Assembly: GCA_025356015.1 (NCBI GenBank)
Contig: JANXYO010000069.1
Location: 62,001-126,000, forward strand
Origin: Spirochaetaceae bacterium
Lineage (GTDB): Bacteria > Spirochaetota > Spirochaetia > Treponematales > Rectinemataceae
DNA: 64,000 bases
Direction of reading: 5' to 3'
Shown one piece after another: positions 1 to 9,646 of the stretch; the stretch's first letter is position 1; each line of letters starts with the position of its first letter. The position numbers were made by a program, and so were the translations under genes. The notes beneath the pieces were generated by a model, which did no database searches, was not told where the DNA came from, and worked only from the letters and a program-made list of their open reading frames with translations.

Positions 1-211
1 GGCCCAGTTCTCGGCCTCGGGCTTTTCGATCCGCGGAGACCTCAAGTACGGGGCAAAACGGAGCTGCGCCAATGGACTCATCATGCTCCACGCCCGCGAG
101 CTGGCGATCGCCCATCCCCGCACCGGGGAGAGGGTCGAGGTCACCGCTCCCTTCCCCGCCTCCGAGCCCCTCTGGGCGGTCCTGAGCATCGAGGACGAAA
201 GCAAGGAATAG
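1..211 (+). CDS. RluA-family 23S rRNA pseudouridine synthase, C-terminal fragment
   Basis: The gene enters from the left edge; about 69 codons plus the stop are visible, read from base 2. The visible tail carries the family C-terminal signature: IRGDLKYGAKRS, then NGLIMLHARELAIAHPRTGE, then a PLW box. These residues follow the catalytic domain in RluA/RluC/RluD-type enzymes, which isomerise uridines in 23S rRNA. The catalytic Asp region lies outside the window, so the exact target (RluA, RluC or RluD) cannot be assigned. It converges on the histidine phosphatase that ends at 224. Confidence 0.8.
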   Translation, partial: AQFSASGFSIRGDLKYGAKRSCANGLIMLHARELAIAHPRTGERVEVTAPFPASEPLWAVLSIEDESKE

Positions 212-223
212 ACGGCAGCGGCC

Positions 224-1000
224 CTAGAAGACCTGGGGCATCGCCTTCATGGAACCCGCCGCCTGGTAGTTGAGGAGGCTCCAGTGCATGTAGGCGCTCC
301 GGCCTCCGCCCGTGGGCTCGACCAGAAGCTCGAAGATCCCGCAGTTGCTCGTCGGCAGGAGGGGCATCCAGGAGCGGCATCCGAAGGTTGAGCGCACGAG
401 CCACTGGATGAAGCCCCCGTGGGTCACGCAGGCGACGGCCTTCTCCCCCGACACTGCCCGCTGCCGGAGCAGGGCCCAGCCGCGGACCGCCCGGGCAAAA
501 ACCTGGCTGCTCGTTTCGGCGTCGGCCACCCCGTCCCAGCTCATGCTCCTGAAGGCCTCGTAATCCTCGGGGTGGGCCTTGCTGGATTCCTCGAGGCTCA
601 GGCCCGAGAACTTCCCGGTGTCGATCTCCATGAACTCGGGATCTAGCCGCGGCGCCCCAAGGCCACAGGCCGAGCAGAGGATGTCAGCGGTTTCGGAAGC
701 CCTCGAAAGGGGGGAGGACGTTATCGAGGAGATCCCCTTCTGTGAGAGCCAGGCCCCGGCTGCCGCGGCCTGCATGCGGCCGGAATCGTCCAGGGGCAGG
801 TCGAGCCTGCCCTGGATTATCATCCGCGCATTGCCCTCGCTCTGGCCGTGCCTGACGATGTAAAAGCGGCATGGCTCGCGGAGCATGGCGAAGAACTGGC
901 CGTCGGCGGCGGGGCCAGGAGCCGGCTTGGCCGGGAGGACATTTCGTGGGGGCATCTCTCTCTTCATTTCGGGGCGAGTATAGCGAGGCCGTCTTGTCAT
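224..1000 (-). CDS. histidine phosphatase family protein (phosphoglycerate mutase-like)
   Basis: A 258-residue cytoplasmic protein of the histidine phosphatase superfamily. The phospho-acceptor motif is FYIVRHGQSEGN (near residue 47), followed by the SSPLSRASETADIL block and the second catalytic His in VTHGGFIQWL near residue 192, so the catalytic set looks complete. The family dephosphorylates sugar phosphates, cobalamin precursors or other small metabolites; the substrate cannot be named here. The first 40 residues are rich in Arg and Pro and may be untranslated: an internal ATG at 955 is preceded by AAGAGAGAG. It is transcribed in the same direction as the lipoprotein at 1085, but a terminator lies between them, so it is probably a separate unit. 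Confidence 0.8.
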   Translation of the reverse strand: MTRRPRYTRPEMKREMPPRNVLPAKPAPGPAADGQFFAMLREPCRFYIVRHGQSEGNARMIIQGRLDLPLDDSGRMQAAAAGAWLSQKGISSITSSPLSRASETADILCSACGLGAPRLDPEFMEIDTGKFSGLSLEESSKAHPEDYEAFRSMSWDGVADAETSSQVFARAVRGWALLRQRAVSGEKAVACVTHGGFIQWLVRSTFGCRSWMPLLPTSNCGIFELLVEPTGGGRSAYMHWSLLNYQAAGSMKAMPQVF

Positions 1001-1038
1001 GGGAAAGGGAGGCCCTAATGCCCCCGGAAAAGCCGAAA

Positions 1039-1059
1039 GCCCGCCTTAATGAGGCGGGC
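1039..1059 (-). terminator. intrinsic terminator of the small lipoprotein gene
   Basis: An 8-bp perfect GC stem (GCCCGCCT / AGGCGGGC) with a 5-base loop lies just past the stop at 1085. On the minus strand it is followed by a T-rich stretch (TTTCGGCTTTT). Confidence 0.7.
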
Positions 1060-1084
1060 CTTCGTTCTTTCCTCGATTTGGCTA

Positions 1085-1642
<558 letters not shown>

Positions 1643-1738
1643 GGTGCGCTCCTTAGGTTGAAATAGTGCCCCCATTCTAGCGCCACTCTAGGGAAAATCA
1701 AGGCTCTGCGCGCGGCATCCGAAAACCGGCCCCCGTGC

Positions 1739-2857
1739 TTGCGGAAGCCCTATTCGGGCGACTACATTCAAGCCGTGCCAAGAACAGCCCTTCCCGCTTC
1801 GGCCCTCCTCATCTCGGCCCTCGCTGCCCTCTCGGCCCTCCTCCTCTCATCCTGCTATGTCACCGGCCAGGGGGCGCGCTACATGGCGATCCGCTCCCGC
1901 GCCATACCGGTCGAGAGGGCCCTGGCCGACCCCAGGACACCGGGTCCTGTCCGTGCCCTCCTCGAAAGGGCGGCCTCGGTCCGCGCTTTCGCCGAGAGCA
2001 GGATCGGCCTCAGGCAGACGCGCAACTTCTCCTCGATCGTGGAACTAGAGGCCGACCACCTCGCCTCCGTGGTGTCGGCCTGCGCCGAGCTCGGCTTCAC
2101 GCGCCACCTCTGGACCTACCCCCTCGTGGGGGCACTGCCCTACCGGGGCTATTTCGACCAGAAGGAGGCGGACAAGGAGGCGGCCAGGCTCAAGAAGCTG
2201 GGACTGGATGTCATCGTCAGGCCCGTCGACGCCTTCAGCAGCCTCGGCTGGCTCTCGGATCCCCTCTTTTCCTTCATGGCGAGCTATGGGGAGGAGGACA
2301 TCGCCGAGCTCGTCATCCACGAGATGACCCACGCCACCGTCTTCCTCAAGGGCTCCGGCGGCGGGGCCGAGCAGTTCAACGAGGAGCTTGCGACTTTCGT
2401 GGGAAGGGAGGGGGCGCTCGAGTGGATTGCCTCGGTCCACGGGGAGGCTTCGAGCGAGCTCGCCTCGGCGCGGGCCGACCTAAAGGACGCCGAGGCCTTC
2501 TCGGCCTGGCTGCGTGGCACGGCCTCGCAGCTCGCCTCGGTCTATTCGGGTCCTCTCAGCGATGGCGAGAAGCGCGAGCGGAAGGCCGCGGTCCTCAGGG
2601 ACAGGGCTGCCGAATACCGAGACCGGTATCCGGAACTCTTCCAAAGCGACCGCTACCGGGATTTCCCCATGGAGCGCCTGAACAACGCCTACCTCGACCT
2701 CTACCGCCTGTACGAGGGGGAACCTGCCCTCTACCGCGACTTTTACGAGAAGGTCTGCGGTTCCGACCTCCGTCGCTTCATGGCGGAGATAGGCAGTCTG
2801 GTGGCAAAGACCCGGGGCGGCGACCCCAAGGCCCTCATGCGTGCGGCGATCGACTAG
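1739..2857 (+). CDS. predicted aminopeptidase lipoprotein (COG4324/PF10023-like)
   Basis: A protein of up to 372 residues resembling the predicted aminopeptidases of COG4324. A zinc metalloprotease motif, HEMTH, occurs near residue 197 (ELVIHEMTHATVFLKG) with a downstream acidic stretch (FNEELATFVG) that fits the third zinc ligand. The N-terminus is a lipoprotein signal ending in LLLSSC, which predicts membrane anchoring outside the cytoplasm. The start is uncertain: the reading frame opens with TTG at 1739, and a GTG at 1775 would give a compact signal peptide of normal length; neither has a clear ribosome site. The stop overlaps the stop of the convergent TPR gene in a shared CTAG. Confidence 0.75.
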   Translation: MRKPYSGDYIQAVPRTALPASALLISALAALSALLLSSCYVTGQGARYMAIRSRAIPVERALADPRTPGPVRALLERAASVRAFAESRIGLRQTRNFSSIVELEADHLASVVSACAELGFTRHLWTYPLVGALPYRGYFDQKEADKEAARLKKLGLDVIVRPVDAFSSLGWLSDPLFSFMASYGEEDIAELVIHEMTHATVFLKGSGGGAEQFNEELATFVGREGALEWIASVHGEASSELASARADLKDAEAFSAWLRGTASQLASVYSGPLSDGEKRERKAAVLRDRAAEYRDRYPELFQSDRYRDFPMERLNNAYLDLYRLYEGEPALYRDFYEKVCGSDLRRFMAEIGSLVAKTRGGDPKALMRAAID

Positions 2858-3597
2858 GGAGTCAGCTTCGCCTTGGCCCGGTCGCGTCCAGCCTGGGCAT
2901 CCTGGAAGCCGGGGCTCAAGGCCAGGGATTTGGCATAGGCGTCGTAGGCCCTCTGCCACTCGGCCTGGGCCTCGCAGGCTGCGCCCAGCCTGAACCACCA
3001 GCGCGGCATGCTCGGCTCCCTCGCCACCGCCGTGCTGTAGGCGATGTCGGCATGGGCGTATTTCTTGAGCCTGAGGTAGGCCTCGCCCATGAAGAAATAG
3101 GCCGTGGAGACCCTGTCCCCGCCCTCGCCCGCCGCGTCGATGTATTTCTGCAGGTACCTGAGGGAGCTATCCATCTGCCCGAGAAAATAGTAGGACTCGC
3201 CCATGACCTCTGCTGCCCTCGCGTCGAACTGGATCTTCAGGGCCGCGCTGCCGGTCGCGACCACCTCGTCATGCCGATTGAGGCGGAAGAGGCTCCAGGC
3301 CTTGACGACGAAGGCCTCGATGCGCTTGGGATCGGCGGCGAGCTCGAGGTCGCAGATCCTGACGGCCTCGTTGTACTTGGCCTGGGCATCCGCGGTCTTC
3401 CCGGCTGTCTCGAGGTCGCGGCCCTGGCGGTAGACCAGGAGGGCATCCTGCTTGCCCGGCGCCGCGGGGGCCTGGTCGGCCTTCTGCTCGCCCGGCGCCG
3501 GCTGCGCCTGCGGCGTCGCCACCTGGGAGAAGACCGGCAAAGCGAGCATCGCCGCGAGTGCAAAGCCGCACGCGAACCTTGAAAGGGATATGGGCAT
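2854..3597 (-). CDS. secreted tetratricopeptide-repeat protein
   Basis: About 247 residues with a signal peptide (SRFACGFALAAMLALPVFSQ), a low-complexity Pro/Ala/Gln linker, and then at least four TPR-like helical repeats (for example AEVMGESYYFLGQMDSSLRY and FRLGAACEAQAEWQRAYDAY). TPR proteins of this type are usually periplasmic scaffolds; no enzymatic motif is visible. An ATG at 3597 is used here; a TTG at 3609 lies only one base from the GGAGG motif and is less plausible. It converges with the aminopeptidase with a 4-base stop overlap. Confidence 0.7.
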   Translation of the reverse strand: MPISLSRFACGFALAAMLALPVFSQVATPQAQPAPGEQKADQAPAAPGKQDALLVYRQGRDLETAGKTADAQAKYNEAVRICDLELAADPKRIEAFVVKAWSLFRLNRHDEVVATGSAALKIQFDARAAEVMGESYYFLGQMDSSLRYLQKYIDAAGEGGDRVSTAYFFMGEAYLRLKKYAHADIAYSTAVAREPSMPRWWFRLGAACEAQAEWQRAYDAYAKSLALSPGFQDAQAGRDRAKAKLTP

Positions 3598-3690
3598 AAG
3601 GGTTTTCAAGCCTCCGAAAGCTCAGATGTCGGCCGCATTATTGCCCGGAAGGCCCGAGGCGGACAAGTACGGCCGGGCCGGAGCGAAAAA

Positions 3691-3716
3691 GGGGGCGCGG
3701 ATCGCTCCGCGCCCCC
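3691..3716 (-). terminator. intrinsic terminator of the pnt operon
   Basis: An 11-bp perfect stem (GGGGGCGCGGA / TCCGCGCCCCC) with loop TCGC sits just past the pntB stop. On the minus strand it is followed directly by TTTTTCG. Confidence 0.8.
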
Positions 3717-3750
3717 CCTGGTATGCCGCGCGCCCACGCGCGCCGGCGGC

Positions 3751-5136
3751 CTAGCTCAGGGACTTTACGTTTGCGATGACCTCGGCTATCGCGGCCTGGG
3801 CCGAGCCGTAGAGCATCATCGTGTTGTCGCCGTAGAACAGGGCGTTCTCGATCCCGGAGTAGCCGGTGCCCTTGCCGCGCTTGTTGACGATGACGTTGTG
3901 GGCGTGGTCGGCGTTGAGGATGGGCATGCCGTAGATCGGGCTGGCTTTGTCGGTCCTCGCGGCGGGGTTGACGACGTCGTTCGCGCCGATGACGAGGGCG
4001 ACGTCGGCCTGGTCGAACTCGCCGTTGATCTCCTCGAGGTCGGCGATGAGGTCGTAGGGGACCCCGGCCTCGGCGAGGAGGACATTCATGTGGCCGGGCA
4101 TGCGGCCCGCCACCGGATGGATCGCGAACTTCACCGAGACGCCGAGCTCCTGGAGGAGCTTCGCCAGCTCCCAGACCTTGTGCTGGGCGCCGGCGACCGC
4201 CATGCCGTATCCCGGCACGATGATCACCTTCTGGGCGTAGCGCATCATCGAGGCGACGTCCATGGGCGAGGCTTCCTTCATGGTCCCCGCGACGGCGGTG
4301 CCGCCCTGGGCCTCACCGGTGATGGGCTTGAAGATGATGCGCAGGATCTTGCGGTTCATCGCCTTGGCCATCAGCTGGGTGAGCAACGAGCCCGAGGCTC
4401 CGACCACGATGCCGGCGATGATGAGGGCGGGGTTCTTGAGCACATAACCCTCGAAGCCGACGGCGAGGCCGGTGAAGGCGTTGAGCAGGGAGATGACGAC
4501 GGGCATGTCGGCCCCGCCTATGGGCGAGGTGAGGATCACGCCGAGGAGGAGGGAGAGGCCGTAGAAGGCGAGGAGCCAGGGACCCTCGATGTGGCCGGTC
4601 ACGACGATGTAGACGCCCAGGCCGATGGCGCCGAGGCCGAGCACCACGTTGACCACGTTCTGGGCGGGAAGGCGGTGGGCCTTCTTCATGATGCCCTGGA
4701 GCTTGGCGAAGGCGACGCAGGAGCCCGAGAAGGCGACGGCCCCGATCAGGGAGCCGAGGATGGCGAGGGAGGTGGTCGCCAGGCCCAGGGTCTCGCCGTG
4801 GGCCGAGGTCCGCACGAACTCGAGGGCGGCTATCGCGGCGGCGGCTCCGCCGCCCATGCCGTTATAGACCGCGACCATCTGGGGCATGTCGGTCATCTTG
4901 ACCGTCTTGCCGAGCCAGGCCGCGATGATTCCGCCAACAGCGAGGGCGGCGATGATGTAGATGAAGTTGCCCATGCCCGGTGTGGCGAAGGTGATCAATG
5001 TGGCGATGACCATGCCCACGCCCGCCTGGAGGATGCCCTTTCGCGCGGTGACCGGGGAGGACATGGCCTTGAGGCCCAGGATGAAGAGGACGGCTACGAC
5101 AAAGTAGGAGACATCGATCGGCAGCTGGATGTTCAT
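3751..5136 (-). CDS. pntB: NAD(P) transhydrogenase subunit beta
   Basis: A 461-residue integral membrane subunit of proton-translocating transhydrogenase, which moves hydride between NADH and NADP+ coupled to proton flow. The first 260 residues hold about nine hydrophobic segments (domain II). The C-terminal third is the NADP(H)-binding domain III, with VPGYGMAVAGAQHKVWELAK, GRMPGHMNVLLAEAGVPYD and VIGANDVVNPAA. The length is normal for the family. The start overlaps the end of the pntAB-type gene by four bases, so the three pnt genes form one coupled operon. In an anaerobe it most likely supplies NADPH for biosynthesis. Confidence 0.96.
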   Translation of the reverse strand: MNIQLPIDVSYFVVAVLFILGLKAMSSPVTARKGILQAGVGMVIATLITFATPGMGNFIYIIAALAVGGIIAAWLGKTVKMTDMPQMVAVYNGMGGGAAAAIAALEFVRTSAHGETLGLATTSLAILGSLIGAVAFSGSCVAFAKLQGIMKKAHRLPAQNVVNVVLGLGAIGLGVYIVVTGHIEGPWLLAFYGLSLLLGVILTSPIGGADMPVVISLLNAFTGLAVGFEGYVLKNPALIIAGIVVGASGSLLTQLMAKAMNRKILRIIFKPITGEAQGGTAVAGTMKEASPMDVASMMRYAQKVIIVPGYGMAVAGAQHKVWELAKLLQELGVSVKFAIHPVAGRMPGHMNVLLAEAGVPYDLIADLEEINGEFDQADVALVIGANDVVNPAARTDKASPIYGMPILNADHAHNVIVNKRGKGTGYSGIENALFYGDNTMMLYGSAQAAIAEVIANVKSLS

Positions 5137-5432
5137 TTCGCTTCCTTCTTCTTGCCGGTCTTGAACATGGCGAGCATGCGCTCGGTGACGACATAGCCGC
5201 CGGCCGCGTTGGCGGCGCCGAGTACGACGGCGAACACGCCGATGGCGATCTGCAGGGGATCATTCGGGTCTGCGGCGCCGAGGGCGACCATCGCGCCCAC
5301 GAGGACGACGCCGTGCACGAAGTTGGAGCCAGACATGAGGGGGGTGTGGAGGATCACCGGCACCCGGCTTATTACCTCGTAGCCGGTGAAGGCCGCGAGC
5401 ATGAAGACGTAGAGGTAGATGAAGCCTTCCAT
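5133..5432 (-). CDS. pntAB: NAD(P) transhydrogenase subunit alpha part 2 (membrane piece)
   Basis: A 99-residue small membrane subunit with three hydrophobic helices (near residues 5-20, 35-55 and 62-80) and the conserved PLMSGSNFVHGVV segment. It corresponds to the C-terminal membrane part of E. coli PntA, which is encoded separately in organisms with a three-subunit enzyme. The ATG at 5432 is chosen because it overlaps the pntAA stop by one base (TGATG) and opens directly with the first helix (MEGFIYLYVF). The 22 residues upstream in frame are antisense-like and rejected. Confidence 0.92.
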   Translation of the reverse strand: MEGFIYLYVFMLAAFTGYEVISRVPVILHTPLMSGSNFVHGVVLVGAMVALGAADPNDPLQIAIGVFAVVLGAANAAGGYVVTERMLAMFKTGKKKEAK

Positions 5433-6562
5433 CAGACGCATCCTTTCAGCGCCATCTTGACGCCGACATGCACGAGCTGTCCCTCGCGCGTCAGGCACGA
5501 GCCGGAGATGATCTCGTCGTTCCAGTCGATCGCGAGCTCGCCCTGCTTGATGAAGGGGGAGATGAAGTTATAGAGGTTTTTCGCGTACATCTCGGAGGCG
5601 TGGACCGGCATCCTCGAGGGCAGGTTGGTCGGGCCCATGATCTTCACCCCGCCCACGTCGACGGTCTTGTCGGCCACCGTGCCGGCGACGTTGCCGCCGC
5701 CCTCGGCGGCCATGTCCACGACGACGGAGCCGAACTTCATGCCGGCGACCATCGCGGCGCTCACGATGAGGGGCGACCGCTTGCCGGGAATAGCCGCCGT
5801 CGTTATGAGGACGTCGGCCATCGCGACTGCCTTGCCGAGCTTCTCGGCCTGGAGGGCCTTCTCCTCCTCGGTGAGCTCGCGGGCATAGCCGCCTGAGCCC
5901 GCCGCCGAGACTCCGGTGTCCACAAAGCGGGCGCCGAGGGACTCGATCTGCTCCTTGGTCTCGGGGCGGACATCGTAGGCCTCGACGATGGCGCCCAGGC
6001 GCTTGGCCGTGGCGATCGCCTGGAGGCCTGCGACGCCGGCTCCGATCACGAGGACCCGCGCCGGCCTGATCGTTCCCGCGGCGTAGGTGAGCATCGGGAA
6101 GAACTTGGGGCAGTTGTTCGCCGCGATGAGGGAGCAGAGGTAGCCGGCGACCGCAGCCTGGGAGGACAGGGCGTCCATGCTCTGGGCCCGGGAGATGCGC
6201 GGGATGAGCTCGACTGCGAAGCTGGTGATGTTGCGCTCGTTGAGGGCCTTGATCCGGGCTGCGTCCTGGTAGGGCTGGAGATAGCCGAGGAGGACGGATC
6301 CGCTCTTCATGGCCGCGATCTCCCCGAGGCTCGGGGGCTGGACCCTGAGGATGAGGCCCGAACGGGAATAGACCTCGGCAGCGGTTTTGGCAATGGATGC
6401 ATCGCCGAAATCGCCGTCGCGGCAGGAGCTTCCCGTCCCCGCCTCAGATTCGATGCACAGTTCCGCCCCGAGGGCGCGGTACTTTTTCGCGATTTCGGGG
6501 ACCACCGGGATACGGTTTTCCCCCGCGGCGGTTTCCCGCGCAATGCCGATGAGCACAGGCAT
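5432..6562 (-). CDS. pntAA: NAD(P) transhydrogenase subunit alpha part 1 (NAD-binding)
   Basis: A 376-residue soluble subunit corresponding to domain I of transhydrogenase, related to alanine dehydrogenase. It begins MPVLIGIARETAAGENRIPV, has the Rossmann glycine motif VIGAGVAGLQAIATAKRLGA near residue 170, and the substrate loop segment GYARELTEEEKALQAEKLG. The ATG at 6562 is preceded by GAGGAG at good spacing. It is the first gene of the pntAA-pntAB-pntB operon. An AT-rich partly palindromic segment at 6642-6666 is the likely promoter or operator. Confidence 0.95.
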   Translation of the reverse strand: MPVLIGIARETAAGENRIPVVPEIAKKYRALGAELCIESEAGTGSSCRDGDFGDASIAKTAAEVYSRSGLILRVQPPSLGEIAAMKSGSVLLGYLQPYQDAARIKALNERNITSFAVELIPRISRAQSMDALSSQAAVAGYLCSLIAANNCPKFFPMLTYAAGTIRPARVLVIGAGVAGLQAIATAKRLGAIVEAYDVRPETKEQIESLGARFVDTGVSAAGSGGYARELTEEEKALQAEKLGKAVAMADVLITTAAIPGKRSPLIVSAAMVAGMKFGSVVVDMAAEGGGNVAGTVADKTVDVGGVKIMGPTNLPSRMPVHASEMYAKNLYNFISPFIKQGELAIDWNDEIISGSCLTREGQLVHVGVKMALKGCV

Positions 6563-6641
6563 GTCACGCTCCTCGATCGTAGTGTTGCCGCGAGGATGGC
6601 CCCGACAACCGGGGCGCCGGACCACTGCGGCCTTTCGATAA

Positions 6642-6666
6642 ACTAATACTGATTTTATCTGTTAGT
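6642..6666 (-). promoter_or_regulatory. AT-rich imperfect palindrome upstream of pntAA
   Basis: An AT-rich island of about 25 bases lies 80 bases upstream of the pntAA start in an otherwise GC-rich sequence. Its ends are inverted copies (ACTAA-A and T-TTAGT) around a central GAT-AAA-ATC core. This fits a promoter with an overlapping operator. The regulator is unknown. Confidence 0.4.
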
Positions 6667-6678
6667 ACTAAAATAGCG

Positions 6679-6704
6679 ACGGCGCGCCCTCTTTGGCGCG
6701 CCGT
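6679..6704 (-). terminator. hairpin after the chemoreceptor gene
   Basis: A 10-bp perfect GC stem (ACGGCGCGCC / GGCGCGCCGT) with a 6-base loop lies about 105 bases past the chemoreceptor stop. On the minus strand it is followed by CGCTATTTTAG. A second, smaller hairpin (GGCCGC-ATTT-GCGGCC, 6728-6743) precedes it. Confidence 0.6.
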
Positions 6705-6808
6705 GCTCGTGGTTTCACCCCCGGAAAGGCCGCATTTGCGGCCCGCAGGCAGGCTAGCCCGATCCTTGCGGGATGTCAAGCAAAAATAATCCGCTTCTTC
6801 CAACAGCA

Positions 6809-8719
6809 TCACGCGTGGCCTCCAGCTCCCGTCTTGAAGTGGGAGACCGCCTCCTCGAGCCCGCGAACGAGCTCGCGGTTGTGGCCCGCCTCCTCGCTGA
6901 CGACGGCCACGACCCGGCCAAGCGACTGAGTCGCGCCGGTCTCCTCCTGCACGGCCTCGAAGATCTCGTTCGAGGCCGACACGATGCGCAGCATCGAGCC
7001 CTCCATGGCCTTGGACTCGGCGCGCTGCTCGGCGGTGAGGGTCTTGATCGTGCGGGTCGCCTCGGTCAGGGACTCCACGCTACGCAGGATCTCCTCGGCC
7101 CCGAGCTGCTGCTCGCTCATCGAGGCGGCGATCGTGCGCACCAGCTCCCCCGTCTCGGCGACCCCGTCACGGATGCGGTCGAAGGACCTGCCCGCGCGGT
7201 CTGCGAGGCCAGCGCCCTTGTCGATCTTCTGGGCCATGCCCCGGATGTGGCTTTCGATCTCCTTCGCGCTCCGCGCGGAGTTCTCGGCGAGGCCGCGCAC
7301 CTCGTTGGCGACCACGGCGAAACCCGAGCCCGCCTCTCCCGCGTGGGCGGCCTCGATGGCGGCGTTCATGGCGAGGAGGTTGGTCTGGGCGGCGATCTTG
7401 GAGATGACGGTGATGGTCTCACGCACGGCCGTCGAGGCCGTCGCGATCTCGGCTATGGCCGAAAGCGAGTCGCGCAGGGCCTGGCCGCCCTCGTCGCTCG
7501 CCTCGCGGAGCTTCACGGCGAGCTCGTCGGCCTTTACCGCGATGCGCGACACCGAGGCGATGTTGGCCGCCATCTCGCTTACGGCCGCCGAGCTCTGGTC
7601 GACGAAAAGGGACTGGTCGGTCACCCTCGCGGCCACTTGCTCGATCGAGGCGAGCATGCGGGCAATCTCTCCCTCGGCCCCGCCCACGGTCTCTGACTGC
7701 TTCTCGACAGCCTGGCGGACCGACGCGACCGAGGTCTCGAGGCCGCCCACGGCCGTCCTGGCGTGGTCGGAGGACTCGGCAAGGGCCACCGAGCCGTGGC
7801 GGACAGCGCCAGCGAGCTCGGAAACCCTCCCTATGAGGCCGGTGAGGCGCTCCAAGAAGAGGTTGAAGGAGGCGGCGACGCGGCTGAGCTCGTCGTTCTT
7901 CGTTACCGCCGCCCTGACGGTGAGGTCGCCCTCGCCCACCGCGACCTCGACGATCCTGTCGGAGAGGTCGACGGCCCTGCGCGAGAAGGTGCGCGCATAG
8001 CTCCAGAAGACCGAGACTGACCAGGCAACAAGGAGGGCGGCGATGACGAAGGTCTGGAGGAGGAATGAGGTGGAGGAGATCTGGACACCACGGGCCACGG
8101 CCTCGAGGGCACCGAAGCCGGCGACTGGCAGGAGGAGGCCCAGCATTGAGGTGGAGGCCGCAGCGGCGAGGACGATCCTCGTTCGCAGGGAGGTGCGCCT
8201 GCCGTCCCTGGGCAGGTCGTGGAAGGCGAGGATGAAGAGCGGTGCGCGCAGGAAGCCGTCGATGAGGAAGACGACCTGGATGGCGGCCATGAAACCCACG
8301 GCCATGTTGGTGAGGATGATGGCGAGGGCCGCGAAGCCGCCCGTCTGGCCTCCCCCCAGGACCGGGCCCAGGCCCAGGACGGCAAGGGGGCCGACAAAGA
8401 AGCCGAGGACGACGAAGGCGGCGACGAGCCGGGGCACCAGGAGGGACGATGCCCGCGCGGCCTCGCGCTCGGCCTCGCTGATGGCCTTTCCCGCTGTGAC
8501 GGCGCGCACCGCTGCCTCAAGAGGTCGCAGGATGAGCCAGAGGGCCAGGGCTGCCGCGAGCTCGGCGGTGCAGATCACGAGGGCCGAGAAGCCAAAGGTG
8601 GCTGCGACTCCGGCAAAGTCCCTGTCGATGAAAAGACCCACATAGACCTGGAGGGCCAGGGCCGCGATGCCCGTCACGAGGACGAGGGAGAGGATTGCCT
8701 TGATGCGAAACCGATTCAT
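6809..8719 (-). CDS. methyl-accepting chemotaxis protein, six-helix membrane sensor
   Basis: A 636-residue chemoreceptor. The N-terminal 240 residues contain about six hydrophobic segments with short loops and no large periplasmic domain, unlike the classic two-helix receptor, so it may sense a signal in or near the membrane. A HAMP-like linker follows ([20 protein letters not shown]). The cytoplasmic signalling domain has the strongly conserved hairpin tip [20 protein letters not shown] and [20 protein letters not shown]. Start at 8719 is preceded by GGAGGC. No other chemotaxis gene is nearby; it should cluster with CheA/CheW at a pole and feed the flagellar motor. Confidence 0.93.
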   Translation of the reverse strand: MNRFRIKAILSLVLVTGIAALALQVYVGLFIDRDFAGVAATFGFSALVICTAELAAALALWLILRPLEAAVRAVTAGKAISEAEREAARASSLLVPRLVAAFVVLGFFVGPLAVLGLGPVLGGGQTGGFAALAIILTNMAVGFMAAIQVVFLIDGFLRAPLFILAFHDLPRDGRRTSLRTRIVLAAAASTSMLGLLLPVAGFGALEAVARGVQISSTSFLLQTFVIAALLVAWSVSVFWSYARTFSRRAVDLSDRIVEVAVGEGDLTVRAAVTKNDELSRVAASFNLFLERLTGLIGRVSELAGAVRHGSVALAESSDHARTAVGGLETSVASVRQAVEKQSETVGGAEGEIARMLASIEQVAARVTDQSLFVDQSSAAVSEMAANIASVSRIAVKADELAVKLREASDEGGQALRDSLSAIAEIATASTAVRETITVISKIAAQTNLLAMNAAIEAAHAGEAGSGFAVVANEVRGLAENSARSAKEIESHIRGMAQKIDKGAGLADRAGRSFDRIRDGVAETGELVRTIAASMSEQQLGAEEILRSVESLTEATRTIKTLTAEQRAESKAMEGSMLRIVSASNEIFEAVQEETGATQSLGRVVAVVSEEAGHNRELVRGLEEAVSHFKTGAGGHA

Positions 8720-8872
8720 TCTGCCTCCACGTACGGGGCCTCGTGCGCCTAAGAACCGTCCGTGGAAATGATAAACGAAGCTCGGGGATTTGGAAATGCG
8801 ATTCGGCGGGAAACGCCATAGGCATGGGCCGGGGCCAAAGGCTACTATGGGAGGGCAAGGAGCGCTCGCGAA

Positions 8873-9646
8873 ATGTCGGTCCCCCTCGATCCCTCGAAAT
8901 ACCAGTCCAGGCCCTTTTTCAATCCCAGCGACTTCATAGGCTACATAAAGGGCCTGGGCCGCCTCGGAGAACGAAAGGCGCCCGAAGCCGTCATCCTCTC
9001 CTACCAGCGTTCCCTCTTCGACCACGTCATCGCCAGCCATGCAACGAGCCCGGCCGAGGGCTACTTCTCGAACGAGTTGCGCTACCTCGACGGCAGCGAG
9101 GGGAAATTGGCCATCGGCGGCCGTTTCGGGGTCGGCTCTCCCGCGGCGGCTGTCATGCTCGAGGAGCTGATAGCCTTCGGCGTGAAGCGCTTTGTCTCGG
9201 TGGGGACAGCGGGGAGCCTGCGCATCGACCTGCCCCCCGGCTCCCTCGTCGTCTGCGACTCGGCCTTGCGTGACGAGGGCACCTCCTACCACTACCTGCC
9301 GGGAGGAGCCCCCGTCTACCCCGCCGAGGTCCTCACCCGCCGCCTCGCCGAGGCCCTGGCCAGCCGTGGCCTCGCCTTCCGCAAGGGCAAATCCTGGACG
9401 ACAGACGCGATCTACCGCGAAACGCCCGAGGAAGTGCTCAAATTCGGGGCCGAGGGCGCCCTCGTCGTCGAGATGGAGGCCGCTGCCCTCTTCGCCGTCG
9501 CCCGCTTCCGGGGCGTCCAGATCGCCGCCTGCTTCAGCGTGAGCGACACCCTCGCCGAGCTCCAGTGGCGCCCCGAGTTCCACGCCGAGACCACGGCCGA
9601 GGGCCTCGAGAGCCTCTTCGCCGCCGCTGTCGAGACCCTCTCCTAG
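8873..9646 (+). CDS. nucleoside phosphorylase, uridine phosphorylase-like
   Basis: A 257-residue enzyme of the PNP/UDP family, which cleaves nucleosides with phosphate to a free base and ribose-1-phosphate. Family motifs are in order: [15 protein letters not shown] near residue 85 (phosphate binding), [24 protein letters not shown], and [16 protein letters not shown] near residue 200 (ribose-binding Glu-Met-Glu). The [12 protein letters not shown] segment resembles uridine phosphorylases more than MTA nucleosidases, but the base specificity is not proven. AAGGAG lies upstream of the ATG. Its stop overlaps that of the convergent omptin gene in CTAG. Confidence 0.85.
   Translation: MSVPLDPSKYQSRPFFNPSDFIGYIKGLGRLGERKAPEAVILSYQRSLFDHVIASHATSPAEGYFSNELRYLDGSEGKLAIGGRFGVGSPAAAVMLEELIAFGVKRFVSVGTAGSLRIDLPPGSLVVCDSALRDEGTSYHYLPGGAPVYPAEVLTRRLAEALASRGLAFRKGKSWTTDAIYRETPEEVLKFGAEGALVVEMEAAALFAVARFRGVQIAACFSVSDTLAELQWRPEFHAETTAEGLESLFAAAVETLS

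Noticed and set aside
1735-3582. A 615-codon plus-strand open frame overlapping the aminopeptidase and TPR genes
   Set aside because: Arg/Gly/Pro-rich shadow; the aminopeptidase in another frame has a lipobox and HEMTH motif.
6809-9583. A 924-codon minus-strand open frame covering the chemoreceptor and the nucleoside phosphorylase region
   Set aside because: Only the part from 8719 matches a chemoreceptor and has a ribosome site. The rest is antisense to the phosphorylase gene and has shadow-like composition.
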